Below, one piece after another: positions 1-8,571 of a stretch of DNA of 41,163 nt; within the stretch, counting starts at the first letter, position 1; every line of letters begins with the position of its first letter. Both the position numbers and the translations under genes were made by a program. This stretch comes from Phascolarctobacterium sp. (GTDB lineage: Bacteria > Bacillota > Negativicutes > Acidaminococcales > Acidaminococcaceae), in contig JAHHUH010000017.1 in NCBI GenBank assembly GCA_020024105.1, forward strand, positions 1-41,163. The letters are read 5' to 3'. A model generated the notes under the pieces. It searched no databases. It had not been told where the DNA came from and saw only the letters and a program-made list of their open reading frames with translations.

Positions 1-2
1 GC

Positions 3-659
3 CTTGTGATCAAGCCGGGTGAAAAGGTTGCCTTTGTAGGTGCTACGGGTGCTGGTAAAACCACCTTGGCCAGCCTGCTGCTGCGTTTTTATGAACCGGA
101 GCAGGGACGTATCCTGGTGGATGGTGTGGATATCAGCAGGTATCAGCAGCATGCTCTTAGAAAGCAGATTGGCCTTGTACAGCAGGATGTTTTCCTTTTC
201 TCCGATTCTGTTAATTATAATATTGCCTACGGCTGTACTACAGCTACGGCAGAGGGAATAAAGCGTGCAGCCCAGTTGGCTGCAGCGGATGCTTTTATAA
301 CGGCTTTGCCTCAGGGTTATGCTACAGAAATTGGTGAGAGAGGCGTTAAGCTTTCTGGTGGTCAGAAGCAGCGGATAGCTATCGCCAGGACCTTTCTGAA
401 GAACCCGCCAATTTTGATTTTAGATGAGGCAACGTCGGCATTAGACGTGCGGACGGAACAACAAATCCAAAAATCTCTAGATTTGCTAGCTAAAAATAGA
501 ACAACTCTCATTATTGCTCATAGATTATCAACAATTATTAATGCGGATAAAATTGTTGTTTTAGAATGTGGACATATTGTTGAAATTGGTACACATAAAG
601 AGCTACTACAGAATGGAGAAATATATAAAAAGTTATATAAAACTAATAATAATTCCTAG
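3..659 (+). CDS. ABC transporter ATP-binding domain, 3' part only (MsbA-like exporter)
   Basis: This is the C-terminal nucleotide-binding domain of an ABC exporter; the 5' part, expected to encode the membrane domain, lies outside the window. The frame is open from the first full codon at 3, so the GTG at 6 is just an internal Val. All ATPase motifs are visible in order: Walker A GATGAGKT, Q-loop LVQQDVFLF, signature LSGGQKQR, Walker B ILILDEAT and the H-loop IAHRLST. The domain uses ATP hydrolysis to drive export of an unknown substrate at the inner membrane. About 200 bp before the stop the base composition turns sharply AT-rich while the protein stays intact. No terminator was seen between this gene and cbiD. 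Family call is sure; substrate is unknown. Confidence 0.9.
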   Translation, partial: LVIKPGEKVAFVGATGAGKTTLASLLLRFYEPEQGRILVDGVDISRYQQHALRKQIGLVQQDVFLFSDSVNYNIAYGCTTATAEGIKRAAQLAAADAFITALPQGYATEIGERGVKLSGGQKQRIAIARTFLKNPPILILDEATSALDVRTEQQIQKSLDLLAKNRTTLIIAHRLSTIINADKIVVLECGHIVEIGTHKELLQNGEIYKKLYKTNNNS

Positions 660-665
660 AAAGAA

Positions 666-694
666 TATTATTTAACTGTCTTTTATGGTATGAT
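666..694 (+). promoter_or_regulatory. Possible promoter of the cobalamin operon
   Basis: The 84 bp between the ABC gene stop and the chosen cbiD start contain an extended -10 element, TGGTATGAT (686-694). The matching -35 position (666-671, TATTAT) is weak. The gap is too short for a full cobalamin riboswitch aptamer, and no B12-box-like sequence was seen. This is the only promoter-like sequence seen before the 13.7 kb operon, so read-through from the ABC gene is also possible. Confidence 0.4.
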
Positions 695-743
695 AAATAA
701 GTGTTTAGAAATAAAATTATAGATGTTGAGAAGAGGTGTTATT

Positions 744-1895
744 GTGGAAGAATATCAGTTTTCCCAAGGGAAAAATCTACGCTGTGGCTATACCACGGGT
801 AGTTGTGCCACAGCAGCATCTAAAGCAGCGGCGACAATGCTTTTACAAGGTGAAAGAATTGTTTCGGTGAGAATTGACACACCCAAGGGGGTAGTACTGG
901 ATTTGGAGCCTGTGGAGGTAGAATTTGGTACTGATTATGTTAGCTGTGCCATTCAGAAGGATTCAGGAGATGACCCTGATGCTACTAATGGAATTTTAGT
1001 ATATGCTAGAGTCGAAAAAACTACTACACCGGGTATTGCCCTCTTTGGTGGTATTGGGGTGGGTAGGGTAACTAAGCCTGGCCTGGCCTGTGCTGTTGGT
1101 GGTCCTGCTATCAATCCCACTCCCAGGAGAATGATTACCCAGGCGCTGGAGGAGGTAACGAGTTCCTGTGGGTATACGGGTGGTTTAAAGGTTACTATTT
1201 CTATTCCAACTGGAGTAGAGATTGCTAAAAAAACTTTTAATCCCCGCCTAGGCATTATTGGTGGGCTTTCAGTTTTAGGTACCAGTGGTATTGTGGAGCC
1301 CATGAGTGAAAAGGCGCTGATAGATACTATTTATGTGGAAATGAATGCCCAAAAAGCTAAAAATAATAAAAATTTACTAGTATTTTTTGGTAATTATGGA
1401 CAGGATTTTGCCTATGATATTTTAAAGTTAGATTTAACTGATGCAGTAACCTGTAGTAACTATATTGGTGAATTGTTGGATTATGCCGTATTCTGCGGTT
1501 TTGAAAGCCTTTTGCTGATTGGTCATACGGGTAAGGTGGCTAAATTGGCTCAGGGGGTTATGAATACCCATTCTAAATATGCTGATTGTCGTACCGAGGT
1601 TTTTGCTTTGCAGGCCATGTTTCATGGAGCCTCCAAGGAGGTGGGGCAGGAAATTTACCAGTCCCTGACTACTGATGAAGTTATAAAAATCCTGCGGAGA
1701 GAACAGCTGGAGGATGTAGTTGTCCAAAAGGTGTTGGAAAAAATAGATTTTTATATGCAACATAGAGTGCATGGAAAAATAAAAACAGCAGCGATGATGT
1801 TCTCCAATGTCTACGGACTTTTGGGAAAAACCAAATACGCTGATGAGCTAGTGCAGATGCATAAAAGAAAGGATGTAATGAAAAATGAAAGGTAA
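744..1895 (+). CDS. cbiD: Cobalt-precorrin-5B C1-methyltransferase CbiD
   Basis: CbiD methylates C1 of cobalt-precorrin-5B with S-adenosylmethionine in the anaerobic (early cobalt) branch of cobalamin synthesis. The N-terminal family motif GYTTGSCA sits at residues 15-22, and the length of 383 residues is usual. I chose the GTG at 744 because an AGAGG ribosome site lies about 7 bases before it; the in-frame ATG at 723 has no such site. It is the first gene of the operon and its end overlaps cbiL. Its presence, with cbiG, marks the oxygen-independent route. Family assignment is firm; start choice is likely but not certain. Confidence 0.95.
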   Translation: MEEYQFSQGKNLRCGYTTGSCATAASKAAATMLLQGERIVSVRIDTPKGVVLDLEPVEVEFGTDYVSCAIQKDSGDDPDATNGILVYARVEKTTTPGIALFGGIGVGRVTKPGLACAVGGPAINPTPRRMITQALEEVTSSCGYTGGLKVTISIPTGVEIAKKTFNPRLGIIGGLSVLGTSGIVEPMSEKALIDTIYVEMNAQKAKNNKNLLVFFGNYGQDFAYDILKLDLTDAVTCSNYIGELLDYAVFCGFESLLLIGHTGKVAKLAQGVMNTHSKYADCRTEVFALQAMFHGASKEVGQEIYQSLTTDEVIKILRREQLEDVVVQKVLEKIDFYMQHRVHGKIKTAAMMFSNVYGLLGKTKYADELVQMHKRKDVMKNER

Positions 1896-2583
1896 ACTTT
1901 ATAGTGTAGGCATTGGTCCTGGCGATCCAGAATTATTAACTCTTAAGGCTGTACGCCTGTTAAAAGAATGCGACGTAGTTGCTATTCCTAAGGGTGATAC
2001 TGATACCTTGACAGCTAAGGAAATTGTCAGCCGGGTTGTGGATTTAGATGCTAAGGAACAGCTTCTAGTTTATATGCCCATGACCAAGGATATGGCGGCT
2101 ATGGATGCAGCCCATGCTAAGGGTGCGGCTGATATTATGGCATTGCTGGATGCTGGGAAAAATATTGTTTTCATTACCTTAGGTTGTCCTACTGTTTATG
2201 CTACCTGCATTTATGTACATAAATTGGTTTTACAAGCTGGCTATGATGCTGAACTGGTGGCAGGCGTAACCTCTATCTGTGCGGTAGCTGCCAGATTAAA
2301 TACTTCCCTATGTGAAAGGGCGGAGCCCTTGATTATCCTGCCTGGCAGCTACAAGGAAACTACAAAATTCCTTGATGGTCCCGGCAATAAGGTCTTGATG
2401 AAATCTGCTAGTGAGATTGGCCGTGTACGTGATGATTTACGTGCCCGCAATCTGATTAGTCATGCGGCTATGGTGGAACGCTGTGGCTTACCCGGTGAAA
2501 AGGTTTATCGTAATTTGGAAGATATTGATGCTAAAAACAGCTATTTTTCCGTTATTTTAGTTAAAGAAAAGGAGATTAAGTAA
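1885..2583 (+). CDS. cbiL: Cobalt-precorrin-2 C20-methyltransferase CbiL
   Basis: This SAM-dependent tetrapyrrole methylase adds the C20 methyl group to cobalt-precorrin-2, the first ring methylation of the anaerobic path. The N-terminal family motif GIGPGDPELLT is at residues 9-19, and the 232-residue length is normal. The start codon lies inside the last codons of cbiD (11 bp overlap), so translation is probably coupled. Because it belongs to the cobalt-early pathway by context, CbiL is a better name than the aerobic homologue CobI. The two types cannot be told apart by motif alone. Confidence 0.93.
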   Translation: MKGKLYSVGIGPGDPELLTLKAVRLLKECDVVAIPKGDTDTLTAKEIVSRVVDLDAKEQLLVYMPMTKDMAAMDAAHAKGAADIMALLDAGKNIVFITLGCPTVYATCIYVHKLVLQAGYDAELVAGVTSICAVAARLNTSLCERAEPLIILPGSYKETTKFLDGPGNKVLMKSASEIGRVRDDLRARNLISHAAMVERCGLPGEKVYRNLEDIDAKNSYFSVILVKEKEIK

Positions 2584-2585
2584 TA

Positions 2586-3371
2586 ATGATTTATTTTATT
2601 GGTGCTGGCCCCGGTGCTATTGATTTAATTACTGTAAAGGGTAAAGAATTACTGGAAAAGGCTGATTTGATTATTTATGCTGGTTCCCTGGTTAATCCGG
2701 GTTTACTGGAATACGCGAAACCGGAATGCGTAATTATGAATAGTGCTAAGATGACTTTGGAAGAAGTTATCGCCGCTATGGTACCTGCTGCTCAAGCTGG
2801 TAAATTAGTTGTTCGTCTCCACACCGGTGATCCTAGCGTTTATGGTGCGCATCGTGAACAAATTGACCTGTTGCGTAGCTATAATCTGGAATTTGAAATT
2901 GTTCCCGGTGTCAGCTCCTTCTGTGCCGCCGCAGCTGTTTTGGAAGCAGAATACACGCTGCCCAATGTTAGCCAGTCCGTAATTATTACACGTATGGAAG
3001 GCCGTACTCCGGTGCCTAGTAAGCAGAAAATTTCTGATTATGCAGCTCATCATGCTACAATGGTTATTTTCCTAAGCTCCGGGATGCTGGAAAAATTGGA
3101 GCAGGAATTGATTAGGGGCGGTTATAAAAAGGATACTCCGGCCGCTATAGTTTATAAGGCTTCCTGGCCCGATGAGAAGGTTGTCCGTTGTACCGTAGGT
3201 ACTTTGGCTGAAAATGCACAGAAGTACGGTATTAATAGAACCGCCTTGATCACCGTAGGTGATTTCCTGGGCTGTGAATATGAACGTAGTGAGTTATATA
3301 ATCCTACCTTTGCCCATGGGTACCGTGCAGCAGACCCTTCTAAGTTAAATATCAAGCCCGAGGTAAAATAA
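2586..3371 (+). CDS. cbiF: Cobalt-precorrin-4 C11-methyltransferase CbiF
   Basis: CbiF transfers a methyl group from SAM to C11 of cobalt-precorrin-4. The start of the protein carries the tetrapyrrole methylase loop GAGPGAIDLIT (residues 6-16), followed later by the typical HTGDPSVYGA loop. Its 261 residues fit the family. It begins 2 bp after the cbiL stop with an AAGGAG ribosome site inside the cbiL end, and it is followed 1 bp later by cbiG, whose product acts on the CbiF product. CobM is the name of the aerobic counterpart. Confidence 0.94.
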   Translation: MIYFIGAGPGAIDLITVKGKELLEKADLIIYAGSLVNPGLLEYAKPECVIMNSAKMTLEEVIAAMVPAAQAGKLVVRLHTGDPSVYGAHREQIDLLRSYNLEFEIVPGVSSFCAAAAVLEAEYTLPNVSQSVIITRMEGRTPVPSKQKISDYAAHHATMVIFLSSGMLEKLEQELIRGGYKKDTPAAIVYKASWPDEKVVRCTVGTLAENAQKYGINRTALITVGDFLGCEYERSELYNPTFAHGYRAADPSKLNIKPEVK

Positions 3372-3372
3372 G

Positions 3373-4443
3373 ATGCAGGCAGTTGTTTATTCTTTTTCAC
3401 GCCGTGGTGCGGAGCTGAGTAAACATATACGGGATATACTAGTGGATTTAGGCTATCAGGTACGGACAGAAACCCTGCGAAAATTTGCAGCTGAATTAGG
3501 CCTGGCGCCCATGCAGCCGGATCATCATGGTGCCTGTGCCCAAGCCTTCCTGGATTGTCAGCTCATTGTTTTTGTAGGTGCTACTGGTATTGCTGTGCGG
3601 ACAATAGCCCCGCTGCTGAAGAGTAAGGCAACAGATCCTGCCGTACTTTCTCTGGATGAACGAGGCAGCTTTGTTATTCCTCTGGTTGCAGGTCACATTG
3701 GTGGTGCGAATGAAGCAGCTAGAGTGCTGGCGGCTTCCCTGGGTGCACAGGCCTGCATTACCACGGCTACGGACGTAAATGGACTTTTTGCTATTGATGA
3801 ATGGGCTGCACGTAATAGGATGATTCTTGATTCCTTGTCGGCTGCTAAGGACTTTGCAGCGGCCTTAGTTCAGGGAAATGAGGTGGGCCTATATACTGAA
3901 TATCCACTTCAGGGGACACTGCCTAGACAGATTAAGCTCTGGAATAGGGAGCAGGTGCCTGCTATAGGTATGGCAGTAGCACTGAATAAGGAAATTCATC
4001 CTTTTTCTGAAACAGTTAATTTATTACCCAGAATAGTCCATTTAGGCATTGGCTGCCGTCAAGGTATCAGTCTGGAGGCAATAGAGGCATTGGTGCTGCC
4101 GCAGCTGGCTGAGCTAAAGCTTGATCACCGGACCATTGTCCGGATTGCTTCCGTGGACTTGAAAATGCATGAACAGGGCTTGCTCGCCTTTGCTGAAAAA
4201 TACCACTGGCCCACTATTTTCTATACAGCTGCCGAATTACAGGCGGTGCAGGGAGAGTTTACTGCATCGAAATTCGTTCAGAGCGTTATCGGTGTTAGTA
4301 ATGTCTGCGAGCGTGCGGCTGTCTGCTCCAGCGGGCAGGGAGAGCTGCTTCTGCCGAAAACCAGTCTTAATGGGGTAACTTTGGCTGTGGCCAGGGAAAA
4401 AATTACTTTGGATTTAAATAAAACAGGTTTAAGAAACGAATAA
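3373..4443 (+). CDS. cbiG: Cobalt-precorrin-5A hydrolase CbiG
   Basis: CbiG opens the delta-lactone of cobalt-precorrin-5A and releases acetaldehyde, a step found only in the anaerobic route. The protein of 356 residues shows the usual three-part build: an N-terminal domain with FVGATGIAVR and VAGHIGGANEAAR, a variable middle, and a C-terminal CbiG domain starting near the HLGIGCRQG motif. The single-base gap to cbiF suggests coupled translation. It acts directly between CbiF and CbiD. No missing segments or frameshifts were seen. Confidence 0.94.
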   Translation: MQAVVYSFSRRGAELSKHIRDILVDLGYQVRTETLRKFAAELGLAPMQPDHHGACAQAFLDCQLIVFVGATGIAVRTIAPLLKSKATDPAVLSLDERGSFVIPLVAGHIGGANEAARVLAASLGAQACITTATDVNGLFAIDEWAARNRMILDSLSAAKDFAAALVQGNEVGLYTEYPLQGTLPRQIKLWNREQVPAIGMAVALNKEIHPFSETVNLLPRIVHLGIGCRQGISLEAIEALVLPQLAELKLDHRTIVRIASVDLKMHEQGLLAFAEKYHWPTIFYTAAELQAVQGEFTASKFVQSVIGVSNVCERAAVCSSGQGELLLPKTSLNGVTLAVAREKITLDLNKTGLRNE

Positions 4444-4458
4444 GGAAGGTAAAAGTAG

Positions 4459-5190
4459 ATGGCTAAAATTTTTGTAGTAGGATTAGGTCCTGGTGGCATC
4501 GAACAGATGACTAAACGTGCTGTTGAGGCAGTGAATTCCTGCGATGTTATTGCAGGCTATCATGTATATGTAAATCTGATTAAAGATGATTTTGCTGGTA
4601 AGAAGTTTCTTTCCACCGGGATGCGCAAAGAGGTGGACCGTTGTAAGCTGGCCTTGGAGGAAGCCCTGAAGGACCAGACTGTAGCTATGATTTCCAGTGG
4701 TGATGCTGGTGTTTATGGCATGGCAGGCATTATGTATCAGGTAGCGGCTGACCATCCGGAGGTAGAAATTGAGGTTGTGCCCGGTATTACTGCAGCCTGC
4801 TCCGGTGCCGCTGTTTTAGGTGCTCCTCTGATCAGTGATTTTTGCCTGATTTCTTTAAGTGACCTGCTTACGCCCTGGGAAAAAATAGAAAAACGTCTTG
4901 ATTGTGCAGCCCAGGCAGATTTCTGCATTTGTTTGTATAATCCGTCCAGTATTAAACGCCATGACTATCTGCAAAAGGCCTGCGATATTATGCTGAGACA
5001 TAAGGACGGTGAGGTGCCAGCAGGTATCGTCCGTAATATCGGTCGAGAGGGTCAAAGCTATGAACTTACCACCTTAAAGGAATTACGTGATATTCAGGTG
5101 GATATGTTTTCCACTGTTATTATCGGTAATAGCCAGACCCAGGTTATCAATGGCAAATTAGTAACCCCTCGTGGCTATAAATTGGCATGA
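4459..5190 (+). CDS. cbiH: Cobalt-precorrin-3B C17-methyltransferase CbiH
   Basis: CbiH methylates C17 and drives ring contraction of cobalt-precorrin-3. The N-terminal methylase loop GLGPGGIEQMT is at residues 8-18, and the second substrate/SAM loop SSGDAGVYGMAG follows. The protein has 243 residues, the size of the single-domain form without the extra C-terminal ferredoxin-like or nitrite-reductase-like part seen in some relatives. An AAGGAAGG ribosome site precedes the ATG. The stop overlaps the cbiJ start in an ATGA junction. Confidence 0.93.
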   Translation: MAKIFVVGLGPGGIEQMTKRAVEAVNSCDVIAGYHVYVNLIKDDFAGKKFLSTGMRKEVDRCKLALEEALKDQTVAMISSGDAGVYGMAGIMYQVAADHPEVEIEVVPGITAACSGAAVLGAPLISDFCLISLSDLLTPWEKIEKRLDCAAQADFCICLYNPSSIKRHDYLQKACDIMLRHKDGEVPAGIVRNIGREGQSYELTTLKELRDIQVDMFSTVIIGNSQTQVINGKLVTPRGYKLA

Positions 5191-5954
5191 GGCCGGTTAT
5201 CTGGCTGATTGGTGGAACCAGTGAGGGTCGGAGACTGCTCAAGGATTTAGCCGATTTGCCTGTACAGCTTTACGTTTCCGTAGCTACTGCATACGGAGCC
5301 AGTCTGATTGAACCTCAGGCTAATGCTACAATTATGGCAAAACGTTATAATTTGGAGGAGATGGTTGCTTTTTTACAGGACCATCGACCGGCTTATGTTA
5401 TTGATGCCACCCATCCCTATGCTACTGTGGTGACTGCAACCGTTCAGAAGGCTTGTGCTCAGGAGCATACCAGCTATATCCGTCTACTGAGGCCTACGGT
5501 TGGGGACGAAAGCCAGTATATTGCTGTTCATGATTTTGCTGAAGCTGTGGAGCTTCTGAACCATGTTGAGGGTAATGTTTTTTTGACAACGGGCAGTAAA
5601 AATCTGCCTGACTTTACTTATGTGAAGAATTATCAGGACCGTATTGCCCTGCGGATTCTGCCCATGCAGGCTTCCTTGGGTAAAGCGTTGGAGCTGGGCT
5701 ATAAGCCGGCGAATATTGTCTGTATGCAGGGACCCTTTTCTAAGGAGTTGAATATCTGTATGCTGAAGAAATATCGTAGTGCCTTTATGGTAACCAAGGA
5801 TTCCGGGGAGGCAGGCGGCTTTTTGGAAAAGGTTGCTGCAGCTACGGAAGCAGGTGCTGCACTGATTGTTATAGGACGTGCTGCCCAAGAAAGCGGTAGC
5901 GCCTACGGAGAGGTAGTTTATAAATTACGTAATGAATTTTTAGTTGCAAAATAA
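5187..5954 (+). CDS. cbiJ: Cobalt-precorrin-6A reductase CbiJ
   Basis: CbiJ reduces cobalt-precorrin-6A to 6B with a nicotinamide cofactor. The protein starts with the nucleotide-binding stretch WLIGGTSEGR and has the conserved IDATHPYA motif near residue 75, both typical of the CbiJ/CobK family. The 255-residue length is normal. The ATG overlaps the cbiH stop by 4 bp, so it is translationally coupled. It is followed by the CbiE/CbiT fusion that uses its product. Confidence 0.92.
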   Translation: MRPVIWLIGGTSEGRRLLKDLADLPVQLYVSVATAYGASLIEPQANATIMAKRYNLEEMVAFLQDHRPAYVIDATHPYATVVTATVQKACAQEHTSYIRLLRPTVGDESQYIAVHDFAEAVELLNHVEGNVFLTTGSKNLPDFTYVKNYQDRIALRILPMQASLGKALELGYKPANIVCMQGPFSKELNICMLKKYRSAFMVTKDSGEAGGFLEKVAAATEAGAALIVIGRAAQESGSAYGEVVYKLRNEFLVAK

Positions 5955-5966
5955 AGGAGCAAGTTT

Positions 5967-7181
5967 ATGCTGCAAGTTAATATTGTGGGCATTGGTCCCG
6001 GCAATCCAGAATTGCTGACAGCAGCTGCTCAGAAGGCCATTGCTCAAAGTAATATCCTTATTGGTGACCAGAGAATGTTAGCCGCCTTTGCTGCTGATGA
6101 AAAGAAAATATATTCCACTATCAAAACTGCTGAAATTGCCGAAATAGTCAGCAAAGCCGATCCTCAACAGGATACAGTAGCCGTACTGGTATCCGGTGAT
6201 GTTGGCTTTTTTAGTCTGGCTAAAACTATTAGTGGTAAATTGCCGGACTGCAACTGTGTTTACCATTGTGGCATCAGCAGTTTAGTTTATTTTGCAGCTA
6301 AACTGCAAATGTCCTGGGATGATGCTGAAATCGTCAGTATGCATGGCAGAAAACAGAATTTGATTGCTGCTGTTGCCCGTAATAAAAAGGTTTTTTCGTT
6401 AACGGGAGGAGAAAATTCTCCCCAGGTTCTTTGTCAAAAGTTATGTGAGCACGGCTTAGGGGGAGTAGAGGTATATGTGGGTGAAAAATTATCTTATCCC
6501 GCAGAAAAAATTACCTTTGGTACCGCAGAGAAAATTAGTAAGCTGCAATTTCCCTCCCTGTCTGTAATGATGCTTTTAAATCCTGCTGCCCAAGAAACTC
6601 CAGCGGCTGTTCATGGTTTAGCTGATGACCTCTTCATACGCAGCAAGGTGCCCATGACGAAGCAGGAGGTACGCAGCGTATCCATGTCCAAGCTAAAGCC
6701 ACGGTCCACTGACTTGATTTATGATATTGGTGCCGGTACCGGCTCCTGTTCCATTGAGCTGGCCTTATTGGCGCCTCAAGGGCAGGTGTGGGCCTTTGAG
6801 CATAATCCAGCGGCTGTAGAACTGATTGGTAAGAACAAGGAGCTTTTTGGTGTACAGAACCTGGAGGTCGTGCCTGGGGAAGCATTGGAGAATATCCAGA
6901 GCATGCCGGCACCTGATTGTGTTTTTGTAGGTGGTAGTGGCGGCGATTTATGTCAGATGCTGGATATTATTTATGCTAAAAATCCCCGTTGCCGGGTAGT
7001 TATTAACGCTATAACTGTGGAAACCTTGGCTGAGGTAGCCAATTATTATAAAGAACACCAGGATTATGCTTTGGAAATAGTCAATGTTTTTGTGGCCCGT
7101 GGTAAGAAGCTGGGTAGCTATAACTTGATGCTGGCGCAGAATCCTGTTTATGTCATGACTGCGTTAAAAAAGGAAGATTAA
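5967..7181 (+). CDS. cbiET: Fused cobalt-precorrin-7 C5-methyltransferase / C15-methyltransferase (decarboxylating) CbiE-CbiT
   Basis: This is a natural fusion of two enzymes. The N-terminal half (about residues 1-200) is a CbiE tetrapyrrole methylase with GIGPGNPELLT near the start and VSGDVGFFSLA further on. The C-terminal half (about 210-404) is a CbiT class I methyltransferase with the SAM-binding motif DIGAGTGSCSIE. Together they methylate C5 and C15 and remove the C12 acetate carboxyl. The aerobic CobL is the same fusion, but the operon context points to the anaerobic form. An AAGGAG ribosome site precedes the ATG. Confidence 0.94.
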   Translation: MLQVNIVGIGPGNPELLTAAAQKAIAQSNILIGDQRMLAAFAADEKKIYSTIKTAEIAEIVSKADPQQDTVAVLVSGDVGFFSLAKTISGKLPDCNCVYHCGISSLVYFAAKLQMSWDDAEIVSMHGRKQNLIAAVARNKKVFSLTGGENSPQVLCQKLCEHGLGGVEVYVGEKLSYPAEKITFGTAEKISKLQFPSLSVMMLLNPAAQETPAAVHGLADDLFIRSKVPMTKQEVRSVSMSKLKPRSTDLIYDIGAGTGSCSIELALLAPQGQVWAFEHNPAAVELIGKNKELFGVQNLEVVPGEALENIQSMPAPDCVFVGGSGGDLCQMLDIIYAKNPRCRVVINAITVETLAEVANYYKEHQDYALEIVNVFVARGKKLGSYNLMLAQNPVYVMTALKKED

Positions 7182-7182
7182 T

Positions 7183-8544
7183 ATGGCTGAGATAAAAATG
7201 CCCCGTTTTATGATTACGGCTCCTGGTAGTAATACCGGTAAGACTACCATTGTTTGTGGTCTGCTGAAGGCCTTGTTAAAGAAGGGATTACAGGTAGCTG
7301 CCTTTAAATCAGGTCCTGATTATATTGATCCCATGTTCCATACCAAGGTTATTGGCGCCCATTCCCGCAATTTGGACGTGTACATGCTTGGCAAGGAAAC
7401 CACCCGTTATTTAGCGGCGAAGAATGGTAAACAGGCGGATATTTCTGTTTTTGAAGGCGCTATGGGCTACTATGATGGTCTTGGTAAGGATACTACTGCC
7501 AGTGCCTACGATTTGGCCTGTACCTGTGATGTGCCCGTTATTCTGGTCGTGAATGGTAAAGGCGCATCGTTGTCCATTGCGGCACAAATTAAAGGCTTTA
7601 AGGATTTTAGACCGGATAGCCGTATCGTTGGCGCTATTTTGAATAATATTAATCCCATGACCTATTTGTATTACAAGGAAGCTATTGAGAAGGAAAGTGG
7701 CGTTAAGCTGCTGGGTTATTTCCCGGTAATGGAGGATTGTAATTTTGAAAGTAGGCATTTGGGCCTGATTACAGCTGAGGAAATTGGTGATTTACAGAGA
7801 ATTGTAGATTCCCTTGCTGCTCAGGCTGAGAAATCCTTGGACCTGGAAGCAATTTTTCAGCTGGCTCGTGCTGCAGCTCCGTTGAATTATGAGGAAAAAA
7901 CGATTACACCTCTAGGGAAAACCAAGATTGCTATTGCTCAGGACAGAGCTTTTTGCTTTTATTATCAGGATGCTCTGGACCTCCTGCAGGAATTAGGTGC
8001 TAAGCTGCTTCCATTTAGTCCTTTGAAAGATAGCTATATACCCGATTGTGATGGTATAATATTAGGCGGTGGATATCCAGAGCTTTACGCCAAAGAATTG
8101 AGTAGTAATATTTCCTTAATGAAACAAATAAAAGAAGCCTTGGAACAGGGTATGCCCTGTCTAGCAGAATGCGGCGGCTTCATGTATTTACTGCAAAAAT
8201 ACATTACAGAAGCAGCTGTCTATGAATGGGTGGGTGCCTTGCAGGGTGAAACCCAGATGACGCAGAAATTGAGACGTTTTGGATACATAGAGCTTGAAGC
8301 ACAGCAGGATAATGTGCTCTGCCGTGCTGGGGAAAGGATTCGTGGACACGAATTCCACTATTCTGATAGTACCAATAATGGGGAGGTCTTTCTTGCCCGG
8401 AAGGCTTCTGGCAAGGGGAGCTGGCCCTGTGTACAGGGGGGAACCAGCCTTTATGCAGGCTATCCTCATATTCATTTGTGGGGCAATCCGGTTTTTGCCC
8501 AAAATTTTGTCCGTTGCTGCTGTGAGTACGCGAACAAGAAATAA
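7183..8544 (+). CDS. cbiA: Cobyrinate a,c-diamide synthase CbiA
   Basis: CbiA uses ATP and glutamine to amidate the a and c carboxylates of cobyrinate. The N-terminal dethiobiotin-synthetase-like domain carries the P-loop APGSNTGKTT (residues 13-22). The C-terminal class I glutaminase domain has the nucleophile motif LAECGGFMYL and the histidine motif GHEFHYS. The length of 453 residues is typical. It starts 1 bp after cbiET with a GGAAG ribosome site in the cbiET end. The related but longer CbiP lies later in the same operon; the two are told apart by length and motifs. Confidence 0.94.
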   Translation: MAEIKMPRFMITAPGSNTGKTTIVCGLLKALLKKGLQVAAFKSGPDYIDPMFHTKVIGAHSRNLDVYMLGKETTRYLAAKNGKQADISVFEGAMGYYDGLGKDTTASAYDLACTCDVPVILVVNGKGASLSIAAQIKGFKDFRPDSRIVGAILNNINPMTYLYYKEAIEKESGVKLLGYFPVMEDCNFESRHLGLITAEEIGDLQRIVDSLAAQAEKSLDLEAIFQLARAAAPLNYEEKTITPLGKTKIAIAQDRAFCFYYQDALDLLQELGAKLLPFSPLKDSYIPDCDGIILGGGYPELYAKELSSNISLMKQIKEALEQGMPCLAECGGFMYLLQKYITEAAVYEWVGALQGETQMTQKLRRFGYIELEAQQDNVLCRAGERIRGHEFHYSDSTNNGEVFLARKASGKGSWPCVQGGTSLYAGYPHIHLWGNPVFAQNFVRCCCEYANKK

Positions 8545-8571
8545 TTAGTCTAGTTAGAAAGGGGTAGGTTT

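Noticed and set aside
660..743. Cobalamin riboswitch before cbiD
   Set aside because: Searched for B12-box-like sequence; the gap is too short and none was seen.
5484..5888. 134-codon minus-strand frame
   Set aside because: Antisense to cbiJ, with no start site and no recognisable protein features.
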